64,000 bases of DNA from Welwitschia mirabilis (Eukaryota > Gnetophyta > Gnetopsida > Welwitschiales), in assembly GCA_051453625.1 (NCBI GenBank), contig JBOZIK010000001.1, forward strand, positions 246,404,832 to 246,468,831. The letters run 5' to 3'. Position 1 is the first letter of the stretch, and each line of letters opens with the position of its first letter. The notes beneath the pieces were generated by a model that was given only the letters and a program-made list of their open reading frames with translations, was not told the DNA's origin and ran no database searches. The translations under genes and the position numbers were made by a program. Positions 36,790 through 48,760 of this stretch are shown here, in pieces.

Positions 36790-38450
36790 GTAGTTATTTT
36801 AACTTGGTTAATTTTATGAAATAAGAATTAATAACTTGGTTAATTTACATGAATTTCTAGAATAAAATTTAAAACCTTCTAGTTGTTTCATATAGATTAT
36901 GAGATCAAATATTTCATACAAAAAATAAATATCTACATCAATTTAAGAAAGTTTTCATATATTATATACTATAATATGTAATAGAATATGGAACCTTTCA
37001 TCCTTGTAGTGGGAGTAAAGGTCTTTTCATAGTCAACTCCTTTACCTTGTAAAAATTCTTTTGTAATAATCTTACATCATATTTCTCATTGTTATCATTA
37101 TCATTAGTGTCATCATTAATGATCTATCTAAAATTCACTATATTTTTAGCATCTATAAGATGTGGAACAATTTTTCACATTTCTCCTTTTTACATTTTTT
37201 TTTTAAATTCATCTTATATTGCTTATCTACATTTAAGACAATTTAGTACCTATTATACCCTATACAATATGTTCTATTCATTATAAATCACACATTCTTA
37301 TTTCTTTTCTAGAATCATTTTATCATTCCTGAAGTGCATACTAAATTATGTTTATTCTTGTTATTAATAAGTAATTTATATAATTAATCTTATAGGATCT
37401 TATTATGGGCTATTTTGTTCTAGTGATATGATTATACTTCTAGTTTCTTGATTGATATAGTATGAGGTACTTTAATCTTCTTAACTTTAATATATTTTGG
37501 CTTATCTTCTTTCCATTTCACAACCCATTGATGCAATTGTACTAGCTAATGCACTATGAGATAAGATGAATTTAACTATTTTTCATTTATTTTAAAACTA
37601 ATGAATGCCTTGTTTAATATCTCATCCATTTATTCATGCACATTTTTAATAATAAAATAATAAATGTAGGACACACCTAATGTATTAGCATATCCAACTA
37701 ATATGTCAAAATAATACCATTCTATGCATTTATCAATAACATGCATACAATACAAATTCTTAGAGACAAACACTATTAACATGCTTAAATTAGGCTTTAT
37801 TTAATGTAATAACCTCAAAACATATTATATTAAAAGATTTTAATTATGGTATTATTAAGAATAAGCTATATTGTATAAAGGACATTTGTTGATAACCTAT
37901 ATCAAGATAACTCTAAAATAAAAGATAAAAAGTATTTTTGTAAGAATATAATTTCATTTGTAAACTTCATTTTAACATGGAAAATATGGTGTTTTTTATT
38001 TAACTTCTATTTCTCTATTGTAAAAAAATTCCAAGAATTCTTGACCAATATACTCCCTTTTAGTATTATCATAGAATTAAAAAATTTTGTATTTCAACCT
38101 ATTTTAGATTTACTATCTAAAATATTAAACATTTTTAAACATGTCATTAGTGTATTATATAAGAAAAAAATTAACTATATCATGTGAAATCATTTATGAA
38201 TAAAATAAAGAATAGATGATTTCTATGGAACAAAGTTTAACTAAAGGAATTAATATCTAAATGCTTTAGTCCAAGTGGGTTTTGTGGTTTTCTATTAACA
38301 AGTTCTAATTTCATAGCCACTATCTACTTGGCTTGCAAATAATCTTCACATTCAATAAAATATTTTAGATTTATGAAATCGTTCATAGTGAAATCCTTTA
38401 ATTTCCTTATCTCTTATATGTTAACATGATGAATCTTAGAATTCCAAATA
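36790..38450 (-). mobile_element. Ty1/copia retrotransposon remnant E (integrase and reverse transcriptase)
   Basis: Minus-strand traces in copia order. The integrase core near 37,990-38,120 reads NTKREYIGQEFLEFFYNREIEV, counterpart of the family's SDNGGEYxSxEFxxFCxxxGI. The integrase-RT linker is near 37,640-37,780 (IDKCIEWYYFDILVGYANTL, counterpart of LDxKSxxCIFVGY). The reverse transcriptase runs 37,290 down to 36,800: DEFKKKM, EMWKIVPH, then ITKEFLQGKGVDYEKTFTP (counterpart of VAKGFxQxxGxDYxETFxP), IDV at the place of MDV, then YMKQLEGF (counterpart of VYVEQPPGF) and CKLTK. Damage is heavy. The element is cut off by the R2 repeat at its RT end. LTRs were not found. Confidence 0.65.
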
Positions 38451-38923
38451 GTGACCATCTTAATTCTAGTCACTAATATGTTATTCAATTCAAATTATTA
38501 CATTACATTATTTCATGAACCAATCATCTTTACAATACTACTAGATAACACTTTATCATAATTACCACATCATGGAAAAAGAATTACATAATCATAATGT
38601 AAGCTAAACACTAAAACTAAGTTATATTTTAATTATGAAGAAGAACATACATTACATAATGTTATGAATCAACCATCACTACTCAACGTCATGGTAGTGA
38701 TATCTTTAAACAAAATGAATTAATCATTTATAATAGGTGCTAACTCATCTTGCATTATTCCAAAATTTATTATGAAGTTATGATTACTATATATTATTTA
38801 GTACTATCAAAGTCAAGATACTAGTATGTGTGATTATCAAGGAAACTATCATCATTCACTATGTTAGTTATATTAGTGAGTACATCTACATGTGAATTTT
38901 TATCTTTAATTGTATAAATGGGA

Positions 38924-38939
38924 CCCCCCTCCCCCCCCC
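38924..38939. repeat. Near-homopolymer C tract
   Basis: Six C, one T and nine C follow each other, followed closely by a run of T. This is exceptional in DNA where long C or G runs are otherwise nearly absent. Confidence 0.9.
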
Positions 38940-41357
38940 AATCTTTTTTTCTTATTTCTTAGTATTTATATTATTAAAGTATTTAACTTTATTTTTTTTA
39001 GTACATCCTTCATTTTATGGCTTCTTGCATTTATACATTGCATGCCTTGTGTGTTTGCAGGTGAAGAATCTACCCTTGAATCTTCACTTTTTTAATTCTT
39101 TTATTAAACTATATACATTATATTTGAGGAACTTGTGAAAATTGAAATTTATAAAGATACCTTATGATCATAAATAATGATTAACATAGTTTTATAAGAT
39201 AAGGTATTAATGCCTTCTTATACTATAGAAGATAAAATAAGTTATTTTAGCAAGTAGTACATTAAGTTACTCTTTTTTAGTTCTTTTTCTTATGTATTAA
39301 TTGTTATTTCAAATTGACTAGTCTTTATATCATAATGAATAAATGATTATTAAGGTGATGATGTAGGTTTCTAATTCTATGATGATGGAGCTCAACCAAC
39401 AATCATTTTTGACATCATATATTTTTTCTTAACTTCTTCCACATCATAAAAGCTATTTTCTTTAGTTATACTAGTAACAACATGGGGATTCATGGTTTGT
39501 ATCCTAGTATGTTATATATTCTTATTTAATTTGTAGATTTCTTTATGAGATATGTTAAGTCCCTTGTAAAATAAATTTTATAGATCTTTTACATTCACAT
39601 ACATTTTTATCATCTTACTTTATGATACATAATTTTTAAAACCTCTTGTTATTATTTCTAATACTAAAATGTTATTCATATTATAACTTTTTATTACTTT
39701 GACTAGATTATTACTTTTGATAAGAACATAACTTGTTTTTCGTAGTGGCATTATTTAAATAATTCTATAGACTTCTTAGTTTCATTAATGACATTCCTCT
39801 AGATGATGATCTTCTTATTATAATTGTCCATAATTCTATATCAATTTTTTTATAGAGAGTGTCCTCTTAACTATAGTGCATTGGATTTAATACAATGCAT
39901 GAATATAATGTAATAATATTTTATTTAGTGATTAATTAAGTATTAAAAGTGTAATGTATACACACACATACGTATAATCTAAATGGTTACATATAAAGTT
40001 TATATTATTTCATTATACATTATTAACTATTAATAATTTAGTTATAAATAGTAATATTTATTAAAACTGACATATATATCATTAGAGGGAGGAGGCAGAG
40101 GTTAAGTATGTTCTTCTAGAGACATTTAGATCACTATAGTAAGAAGATTTAATGCATGACATTGGATCCCAAGAGCATAAGTAACTAATTTTAGAAACCA
40201 AGAGGAAGAAGAACAATTAAGAACCACCATCACCATTACCTTAACAAAGAGAAATAATAGTAGGACTTTTTAGTTAGGAATGTTATCTTAGAGAGGATGA
40301 GCAAATAGACTAGCTAGTGAAATTTATTATTTGTTTTAAAAAATTTTAATACAAGTAAAGAAAATTAAATATAATCAAGAAAGATAATAATTAACTAAGT
40401 TTCATTTAGTAAATAGAAATACTTAATTGATGAAAAGTAATATTAATCAAGTTCTACAAGAATAAGTATAATAAATACGATGTTTTTGTTTTTACTATGT
40501 GCTATAACTTCAGCACCTAAGAAAGATGTTGTGGTATTCTTTAGTACATACAAATGAGATTCTATAGTAATCCTCATCCCTGCATTTTACCATAATGAGC
40601 TTATCTTATTTTTATCTTAATGATAATGATAAATGAAAAATAAGATGTATAACAGAAAGGTATAAGTTATGCCTTCTTTCTTATAATATTAAAATTATAA
40701 TAATCAAAATATCTAGATGTGTAACATTAATTCAATTATACAAAAAGCATGTTTTATAACTATTATACATAATCTTTACATGATATTTAACTAGTTAGCC
40801 TAAGCCAAACATATATAAATGCATATAAAATTTAGAAAAATGATCATCCTTTATCTATAATGATTAATAAGAGTTTTTATTTTAATTTTTTTCATTTGTG
40901 TAATAACCAGATAAGCATTGACTATTTAGTTGATTTAAAATTTAATTTTGATTTTTTAGTCAATACCATTTAACTACTAAAAGCTAATTGGTTACTCATC
41001 TATTCTACTTTTGAATTTTTAAGATTAGCTACTATTTCCGCATCTAGTAATAGCATATCACCTTTTAGTTGATGGTTTTCTATGCTTTTGTTATAACGTT
41101 TTTTAATCCTTTATTAAAACTTTATTTAATTTAAATTTCATGTTTCATAAATCATAGTATTCTTATAGTATAGCATTTATATTATTGTTTGACTTTATTA
41201 ATAATTTGATTTTAAATTAATAAATAATTAGAAGATGTATTAGTAACAATCTTTATCATGGCTGATAAAAAATTTAAATTTAGGATTACTCTAAACTTAG
41301 TATCCCCTTAAATCCAAGATTCTCTTGCATAATATATATGGTAAAATACTCAAGTGA

Positions 41358-42019
41358 AGGATAAAATGTAATATATTAAAAAGATTTACTTGAAGAAAAC
41401 ATAACGATGTTCTTTTGAAATTTATACATTGATAAATATGATAAGTGTAAAATTTTTAGAATAATGTTTTGTTTATAACATTTAGTCTAATAAGGCTCCT
41501 TAGTAACATACATCATAATATAACATCTACTTTAGTATTTGACTAAAAAGACATAAAATTAAAAAGCCACACATGGCATATAGAAATTACATCTATCATA
41601 AGTAGTACAGATATTAAAGTAAATAATGCCATTTTTTANNNNNNNNNNNNNNNNNNNNNNNNNNNNNNNNNNNNNNNNNNNNNNNNNNNNNNNNNNNNNN
41701 NNNNNNNNNNNNNNNNNNNNNNNNNNNNNNNNNNNNNNAGGATAAAATGTAATATGTTAAAAAGATTTACTTGAAGAAAACATAGCGATGTTCTTCTGAA
41801 ATTTATACATTGATAAATATGAGAAGTGCAAAATTTTTAGAATAATGTTTTGTTTGTAACATTTAGTCTAATAAGGCTCCTTAGTAACATACATCATAAT
41901 ATAACGTCTACTTTAGTATTTGACTAAAAAGACATAAAATTAAAAAGCCACACATGGCATATAGAAATTACATCTATCATAAGTAGTACAGACATTAAAG
42001 TAAATAATAACATTTTTTA
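41358..42019. repeat. Direct repeat flanking the gap at 41,639-41,738
   Basis: Bases 41,358-41,638 (starting AGGATAAAATGTAATAT) recur almost identically at 41,739-42,019 across 100 N. An unmerged assembly overlap is likely. Confidence 0.85.
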
Positions 42020-42839
42020 AAGTAACATACATTTAATGAAGATTGCTAATAATGTATTACTATAAATTTCATTAAATAAAAGTAAGATATATATTATCTA
42101 ATAGACATACTTTTAACATTTAACATTTCATGAAGTAAAACATTCTAACTAAAATTGATTAAAAAGAAAAGATGTATATTAAATTATGAAGAAATAAAGT
42201 CATGCTAATAAGTAACCATATGAATGTTATATCATGTAATCATGTGAATTTAACACTCCATTCAAATATCATACAATCATATTATGACCAAAAAAGAAAA
42301 AGAAAAAGAATAACAATAATAATAAGAAAGTGTTACCTAACATATAATAGATAATCAGATCATGATATAATAAGATATACTTATTCAAATGAAAGTATAT
42401 AATTTTTATACTCTTCCATTTATTGCTAATGAAAATATTAGAGGTGTAAAACAATAAGTTATTTTTGGTTATGAGTGATCAATTAACTAATAATAGGTAT
42501 TTACTAATTAAATATGTAAGTGATACACTAATAAAATCATATAGAATGAGGTTAATCATTTATATATTGGCAATGAACCAATTGAGAAAAAAATAGTCAA
42601 TACAACTTGAAAGATAAGATGTCCCTTACAAGTTAATTGGTCTTTGACTAAATAATTATATGATTCAAGTTTTAACATGAGTTAAGAACATGTACATAGA
42701 AAAATAAGAACATCAATAAATAAATAAATAAAACAACATGTAAAAAATAAAATTATGAAAGGAAAATATTTTTGAGTAAGGTTTAACATTAATATATTTG
42801 GAAACAAAATATTAAAAGTATCTTGGAATATAGGTTGGA

Positions 42840-43950
42840 TCAGATTACTAGTAAATTATTAATTTCTACATGATCATAAATTAAATGGTATTTGATATAT
42901 TTGTGTCTAGTTCTAGATTATGGAACAAGATTCTTAGTAATCTTTATAATAATAGAATTATTACAATATATACACATATTAGATTTGTTAATATTTAGAT
43001 CTTTTAAAATGTGCTTAAATTTATAAAACTTATACTAGATAACCACCTACTAATCTATATTCATATTTATCCATGGATATGGAAAGAAAAGTTTTTTATT
43101 ACTAATTCAACTAACTAAGAAAGTTCCTCTAAAGAAATAATTATTACTAGTACTTTTTGTATCAAATATAAAACTTACCTATTCAGCATCAAAAAATATA
43201 GACAAATGTAAATTAGCTTCTTTAGAATTAAAATTTCAAGTCAAAGGTAAAATTAATATATCATAAAATCTTTTTTCTAGCTTATAAATAAGATTCCTTA
43301 GGTTTATATTAATATCTAAAACATAATGTAATAATAAAAATAACATCTAGCTTACTTGCATTAAGGTATAAAATACTAGTAATTGTGTTTCTATATAGAT
43401 TCACATTCTTGATCTTTTTATTTTAGTTATCATTAATCTTATCATCTATGACCATGGAAATAAAGATTGGTTTTCTCTTATCCATCTGAAATCCATTTAC
43501 TAGTTTATCTATAAAGTTGTTTTGAGATAGAAATCCTTAAGATGATTATTTTAGTGAAGAGAGATCATTTTCTAACATGTATAAATGATTTTTATACTTT
43601 AATTCTTCAAAATAAGGAATTTTCTTAACATATACTAATTTATTTAAAGTTTAATTTAAAAATTAGTACCTGTTAATAAATTTTAAGACTATAAAAACAA
43701 GAAACTACATTTAATATTCTAATAAATTCTAGCCTAGCTAGTGGAATTCAAAATCAATTACTTCTATTTGGATGAATCCTTAATCACCAATCTTTCTTTA
43801 TTTCTAACTACTTTAGAAATCTCATTTAGGTTATTCATAAATATAATTTGTTTCTTATGATACTATGATCTTTATATATAAGAATAAGATCCCATACATC
43901 ATTCATCTTAAACTAATTAAGCTTATGTTAGATTACATTTGTTCACTTAT
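42840..43950 (-). pseudogene. copia reverse transcriptase and RNase H remnant (element C)
   Basis: The RT part (43,550-43,950) reads VWDLI.., then IFMNNLNEISKVVRNKERLV, counterpart of IFRNKLDExGxVVRNKARLVAxGY. It ends with YVKKIPYFE, counterpart of VYVxQPPxFE. The RNase H C-terminal part (42,840-43,080) reads NINKSNMCIYCNNSIIIKITKNLVPSSRTRHKYI.., counterpart of the family's IYCDNTSAIxLxKNPVxHSRTKHI. The catalytic D of CDN is replaced by N. The YxDD box could not be found. Stops and frameshifts rule out function. Confidence 0.7.
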
Positions 43951-44189
43951 AATTATTTAAAGTTTATTTAAAGTTTTTAGGATTAACTATTAATATAAAA
44001 CATATACTATCATAGATACAAATTTTTATTTATACTTCATCAATTACATCACCAATTATAAAGTTAGTTAACAAGTCTTTTGGAACTATAATGTCTTTTA
44101 GTTAAGGTTGATAGATTTTTAATTTTTTAGTAAGGTTAGAGGATTAAAATATGCTAAAGTCAAGGTTTAATAATTATAATGAAGTCTAT

Positions 44190-45560
44190 TAATATTCATT
44201 TCTACACTTCCATGTGCATATTCATTTTTGTTTGCTATTTTCATCCATCTTTACATAAACAAATTTATCCACTATATTAGAATTTGAGTTATATAATCTA
44301 TATGCTCTATTTATTTTTGAATACTCAAGGAAAATTCCTTTTAATATCTTAAACTTTTTAATGATTTATTCATCCTTTAGTATATAACACTTATGTCATA
44401 AAAGCATAAGTGGAAATATAGTGATCTTTGTTAAAATAATTTGCCTAAATTATCTTAGGATTTTCCTTTCCTTATAATGTTGTTCTCATGATTTCTTGTA
44501 AAACTATATTTTTCTTCTTAGTAATCACATTTAATTGAGGATTTTTATGGGTTAAAAACTCATATANNNNNNNNNNNNNNNNNNNNNNNNNNNNNNNNNN
44601 NNNNNNNNNNNNNNNNNNNNNNNNNNNNNNNNNNNNNNNNNNNNNNNNNNNNNNNNNNNNNNNNNNTTTTCCTCTTAGTAATCAAATTTAATTGAGTATT
44701 TTTATGGGTTAAATACTCATAAATAATTCCTTTTTATTAGCAAAATGATTCATATTTTTCATTTTCAAGTTATCCACCATGATTATTTATAATTTTCTTT
44801 ATGTTTTAACCAATTTAATTTTAAGTATTTTATAAAGGATTTAAAATTTATAAAATAAATCATTCTTACTTATTAAAAAACACCTAGGAAATTCTAGAGT
44901 AGTCATTAATAATTACTAAGACATGCTTCTTATTATTAAAATTTTTAATAATGTTGGATCTATTGGATCTAGGTATATAAGATCCAATCATATCAAAGAA
45001 ATTATTGATTGTCTTAGTGAAATGTTTTTTAATTTAATTATCTACTTGAAAAAGGAAAAAAAGGACCTCATTTTCAAATTTACTAATTTTATCTAATCCT
45101 TTAACTAGATCATATTTAGCTATATTATATAAATTCTTATAATTGACATGTTATAATATTTGATTCGATAACCTACTTTTATAATCATATAAGAAAAACA
45201 TTTACTATTTAATTATTTTTTGATATGATAAAATTTTTAGTTATACAACATTAAATTGTTACTTTCTCATTTCTATCTAAAACATGAAATTTACAAGAAT
45301 TAAATAATATATACATATCTTTATCAGAAATTTGATTAATGTTAAGAATATTGTGCTTGGGTTCATTGACATAGAAAACATTGTGAACTATAGGAAAATA
45401 TTTGCCTTAGATCATACCTATACATTTTGCTTATACTTTTCCATTATCTTAAAATGTAATATTGCCTCCATTACATTTCTTCATGCTCACAAATCCACTT
45501 TTATCTCTTAACAGATGTCTTGAGAAACCACTATTAAAATACCAATAAATGTTATTGGTA
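44190..45560 (-). pseudogene. copia integrase remnant (element C)
   Basis: The GAG-pre-integrase segment (45,250-45,560) reads NSGFSRHLLRDKS (counterpart of DSGCSRHMTGDKS, the protease end), CNGGNITF.DNGK, then IVHNVFYVNEPKHNILNINQISDK. The integrase core reads KHVLVIINDYSRIS.VFF and NNHGG.LENEKYESFC (44,760-44,960), counterparts of VDDYSRxTWVxFL and SDHGGEFEN. ITKKKNIVLQEIMRTTL (about 44,500) corresponds to VERKNRTLQEMARTML. GIFLEYSKINRAYRLYN lies at about 44,330. The catalytic D-D-E positions are partly visible: D in NDYSR kept, the SDHGG D changed to N. The gap at 44,567-44,666 falls inside it. Confidence 0.75.
44510..44723. repeat. Direct repeat flanking the gap at 44,567-44,666
   Basis: About 57 bases (TTTTC.TCTTAGTAATCA through TTTATGGGTTAAA.ACTCATA) occur on both sides of 100 N, inside the copia C integrase. 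Assembly overlap is likely. Confidence 0.75.
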
Positions 45561-45794
45561 ATAAATAAGAGAGTATGAATTAATTAATTTTTATGATTTC
45601 TACAATTGCTTACAAAGTATCAAGCCAAATCTTCTTGCAAATTAATTGAAATATTAGCATATCACCAAATGATAAAACATGTTACTATACTAACAAATCA
45701 ACTCATTTTAATTAAATCTATTGAAAAAATAAAAAAATAGATGCCTTGCATTGCAAATGAATTATGCCTCTTCCTCTTTTTCAAAATATTGTAC

Positions 45795-46985
45795 TATGTG
45801 TTATGTGTAGGTAACCTACAAAATAGATTTCAAGACATTATCATGTAATGATAAGAAAATACCCAACGTACAGAGTAAGTCAATTCGGATTTATCAACTT
45901 AAAGAAGGAAATGAGCTCGAGAAATTCTAATTGCTTAGAAAAAAGAGAGGAGAGAAAAATAATATTTTATCTTTTTAATATTTTAATGAAAATGAAATAA
46001 AATAACAATATAAGATGATACAATGAAGTTAAGAAATTTAATGGAATAAGAGTGCAATCCTAAATGCAATTAACTAAAATGTTTATCAACCTTTTGTCAC
46101 CTACATTGGTTCTCATACTCTATATCAAAATCATATTTAACATACAATAGTATTACATTGATATCAACATAAAATATAATGAATATAAAGAAAGAGTTTC
46201 AAAAAAAAGTATAATTCATTAACTTTTAATGAAATAAACTTCATTACATCCACTTATAAGTAATAACTCCTAAATGGAGGATATACAATCCAATGCCAAG
46301 ATAGTCCTTCTAATAGGTAAATGGATCTCCTTATTTAAGTTCATCTAATGTTATAAGCTCTTTGATTCTCAAAAAGAGAAGAGGAAATAAAAAGCCTAAG
46401 GAGTTTTATATAAGTCTAGATGATGGATCAATTTAGCTAAAAGACAAACTAGAATGATTATATTACAATTTTAGCTAAAACTAAAACTTAATTCTTTGTC
46501 ATCCACCAACTTTGTTCTATAGTGGTAAGTTATCAATTACAACATAAAAATAATAATAGATGTAATGATTATTTAGTGATTACTACTACTTGTACTTCTT
46601 AGAATCTGGTAGTAGGCAAAATATGTAGTTAGCCATTTCCTTTACTCACTTGCCTATCATATGGGCTTCTTGGAATCTAGTGGCATATGGAATATAGTTG
46701 TCTCCTCAAGTACCTTATTGTTTAATACTTTGTCTTTTAGTAATTTGTCTTCTAGTGGTAGATAAAATCTCATTAATTCATTTTCTAGTTCTTTCTCAAA
46801 TTCTCCATAGTTAGTTAATTATAATCCACATTATGCTTAATTTTTCATGTTTGATCCTTAACATCAAAAGTGGTTAATTTGAGCATTATACCTTTAAAAA
46901 GGACCTACAAACACATTTAAAACCATTTGTTAAATGCAACAAGTTGGTCACTATCACTCATAAAATATTAATAAAAGGTTTCTTG
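45795..46985 (-). repeat. Solo-LTR-like insertion within copia C (boundaries approximate)
   Basis: Its left half, read on the minus strand, matches the 3' part of the LTR before the element D PBS: GTAGGTGACAAAAGGTTGAT at about 46,095 against CTAGGTGACAAGAAGTTGGT at about 52,225. TTGCATTTAGGATTGCA-like words follow in both. No PBS or gag adjoins it, so a solo LTR is the simplest reading. It is flanked by a diverged direct repeat of about 100 bases (45,645-45,747 and 46,990-47,092), far longer than a target-site duplication. Confidence 0.45.
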
Positions 46986-47899
46986 TAAGTGAAATAAAAG
47001 CTTGACATACTACCAAAGTTTAAAATATGTTACTATACTAACATATCAAGTTAGTATGATCAAACCTATTGTCAAAATGATAAATTAGATACCTTCTATT
47101 TCTTTTCTTAAATTTAATATTATAAGAGTATAATTTGACAACATCTAATTTGAATCTCTTAACAAGTTATAACTTATTATTAGAAAAGAGGAAGAATTAT
47201 TAGAATATCCTAGTATAAATGTTGAAGAGAAAAATCACAAGTATCATATTCCATTCTTATCACTTTATATCTTTAGTTTAATGAGAATCTTATTAAAAGT
47301 GTTATTTCATGGAGTAAAATTTAAAATAATTTTATTAAATTTATTAATATCATTTAATAAAAACTTACATTCATCTTCTCTTTATTTAACAGGATCTTGA
47401 AGATATTTAATATCCTTTTCATAGCATAACCTTTTCTATGATGCCTATTTCCTTTTTTGATTTAGTTGATTTGAGATTGATGTCTTTTCTTCATGAAATT
47501 TACTAATACTATTTTTTTATGAGAACAATCTATTTTAATAATGTATTATAATCTTACTATAATTTCTCATAACCCTCTTCAAGATATTATCATTTTTATT
47601 TTCATATTTTACTTTCTCTTCCTTCTCATCCTCTTATTCTACATTACAATTTAAGAACCAGTATTTCCCCTCATCATCATTTATGCTTTCATATTTTTTC
47701 TTATAATCCAAAATATCTAAAGGATTTTATAACTCAATCTCATTACAGTTAGTTATATTAAAATCATCATCCAACATACACAAGAAAGAAAAAATATTTT
47801 AAGTAAAGACTATTAAGGATAGCCTCTTATAATTGTATTTATTTTTATGATTTGAATCAAGGTTACTATCTTATGTAATAAAATGATACTTATTATTTA

Positions 47900-48760
47900 T
47901 CTTCTTTAAAGAATTTTTACTTTTGATATTTAGGAATTTAATGATAGTGTATCCAAATGCCTTAGAAGAATATCACTAAAGTCTAGCCTTTCTCATTTCC
48001 TTTCCTTTGGGCTTTAATGATATTGTATCATAGTTCTTTTTACTTCTTCTTTTCGTACATTTAATTATTTTCTTAAATTTCCTAGTAAATGAGGTAAGTA
48101 TTTTGTTTAAATATAAGTTAGAATCTAAAGACAAAGAGCTAAAAGTATCATCTTTAAACAAGTAAAATTTGATTTTTATTAAGTACCATATATTTGCCGT
48201 TATTACCTTTATATAAATGGCTCAATTCAAAACTAAGAATCTTACTTATCAAATTATTCAATTTGAGTTTGTTAAGATTCTTCATATCATTAATCAGTGG
48301 TATCTCATTTTCATATTTCACGAATAAAAAACTTAATTTCATTTTAGTAAATTAGTTAGCTAAGAGTAGTTCATCAAGTCCTTATAAGTCATTCATAATA
48401 TTCATTAATTTCTTATTAAACTCATTGAAAAACTCATTAGACTACATCTAGATTTGCTTAAATAAGGGTATGATCATTTACTTGTATATCATTTAGCTTT
48501 AACTTATTTTCTCATATGTCTTCGATAACTAATCCCAAATTTATTTAGTGGTTAAAAGAATGCTTAAATTCTTAGAGTCCTCTATATTTAACAGACAATA
48601 AATTTCGTTAATAAATTTCTTATTAATTAATAAAAAATAAACATAACTAATGAAACCTAAAATGTTACTATATTCATCATATAATCGTGATTAGCTTTTA
48701 TATCATTGTATACATGATTTTAGTAGTGGTTCACTTATAACAAGCATGGTATATGTCATT
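47900..48760 (-). pseudogene. copia Gag (UBN2-type) remnant, element C
   Basis: Minus-strand reading starts INEIYCLLNIEDSKNLSILLTTK.IWD (about 48,540-48,620), counterpart of the UBN2-family AMxAIxxxLSxxEFxRIxxCxSAKEIWD. TYEKIS and VKLNDIQ-like text follow. An open stretch at 48,154-48,342 contains INDMKNLNKLKLNNLISKIL and FELSHL, counterpart of EAKDLxKLxLDELIGxLxxHEL. The next piece (47,976-48,161) contains LTSFTRKFKKIIK, counterpart of LTRKFKKFLK before the zinc knuckle. The zinc knuckle is not readable. Gag would form the particle of the retrotransposon. It is split over frames and not functional. Confidence 0.75.

Larger units (their letters stand above)
38451..42839. other. No gene recognised; C-tract and gap-flanking repeat inside
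   Basis: A+T-rich DNA. Noteworthy items are a C-rich run at 38,924-38,939 and a 100-base gap at 41,639-41,738 with repeated flanks. The stretch could contain the LTRs of copia E or C, but no pair could be matched by eye. Confidence 0.5.
42840..48760 (-). mobile_element. Ty1/copia retrotransposon C, gag to RNase H, interrupted
   Basis: This is the most complete copia of the window. On the minus strand, from right to left: Gag (UBN2-type, 47,900-48,700), GAG-pre-integrase region (45,250-45,560), integrase (44,470-45,000), integrase C-terminal side (44,190-44,400), reverse transcriptase (43,550-43,950) and RNase H (42,840-43,080). About 1.2 kb resembling a Ty3 LTR interrupts it between about 45,795 and 46,985. 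All parts are frameshifted and carry stops. LTRs are not defined. A possible tRNA-Met-like PBS (minus strand TTGTTATAAG against TTGGTATCAG, near 48,734-48,743) is only suggestive. The gap at 44,567-44,666 repeats its flanks. Confidence 0.75.

Noticed and set aside
38910-39095. 61-codon frame starting in the C tract (proline run)
   Set aside because: The proline run is only a translation of the C tract; the rest is hydrophobic noise.
48734-48743. Possible tRNA-Met primer binding site for copia C
   Set aside because: Eight of ten bases agree with TTGGTATCAG in the minus direction, but no LTR end can be shown beside it, so it is not listed as a feature.
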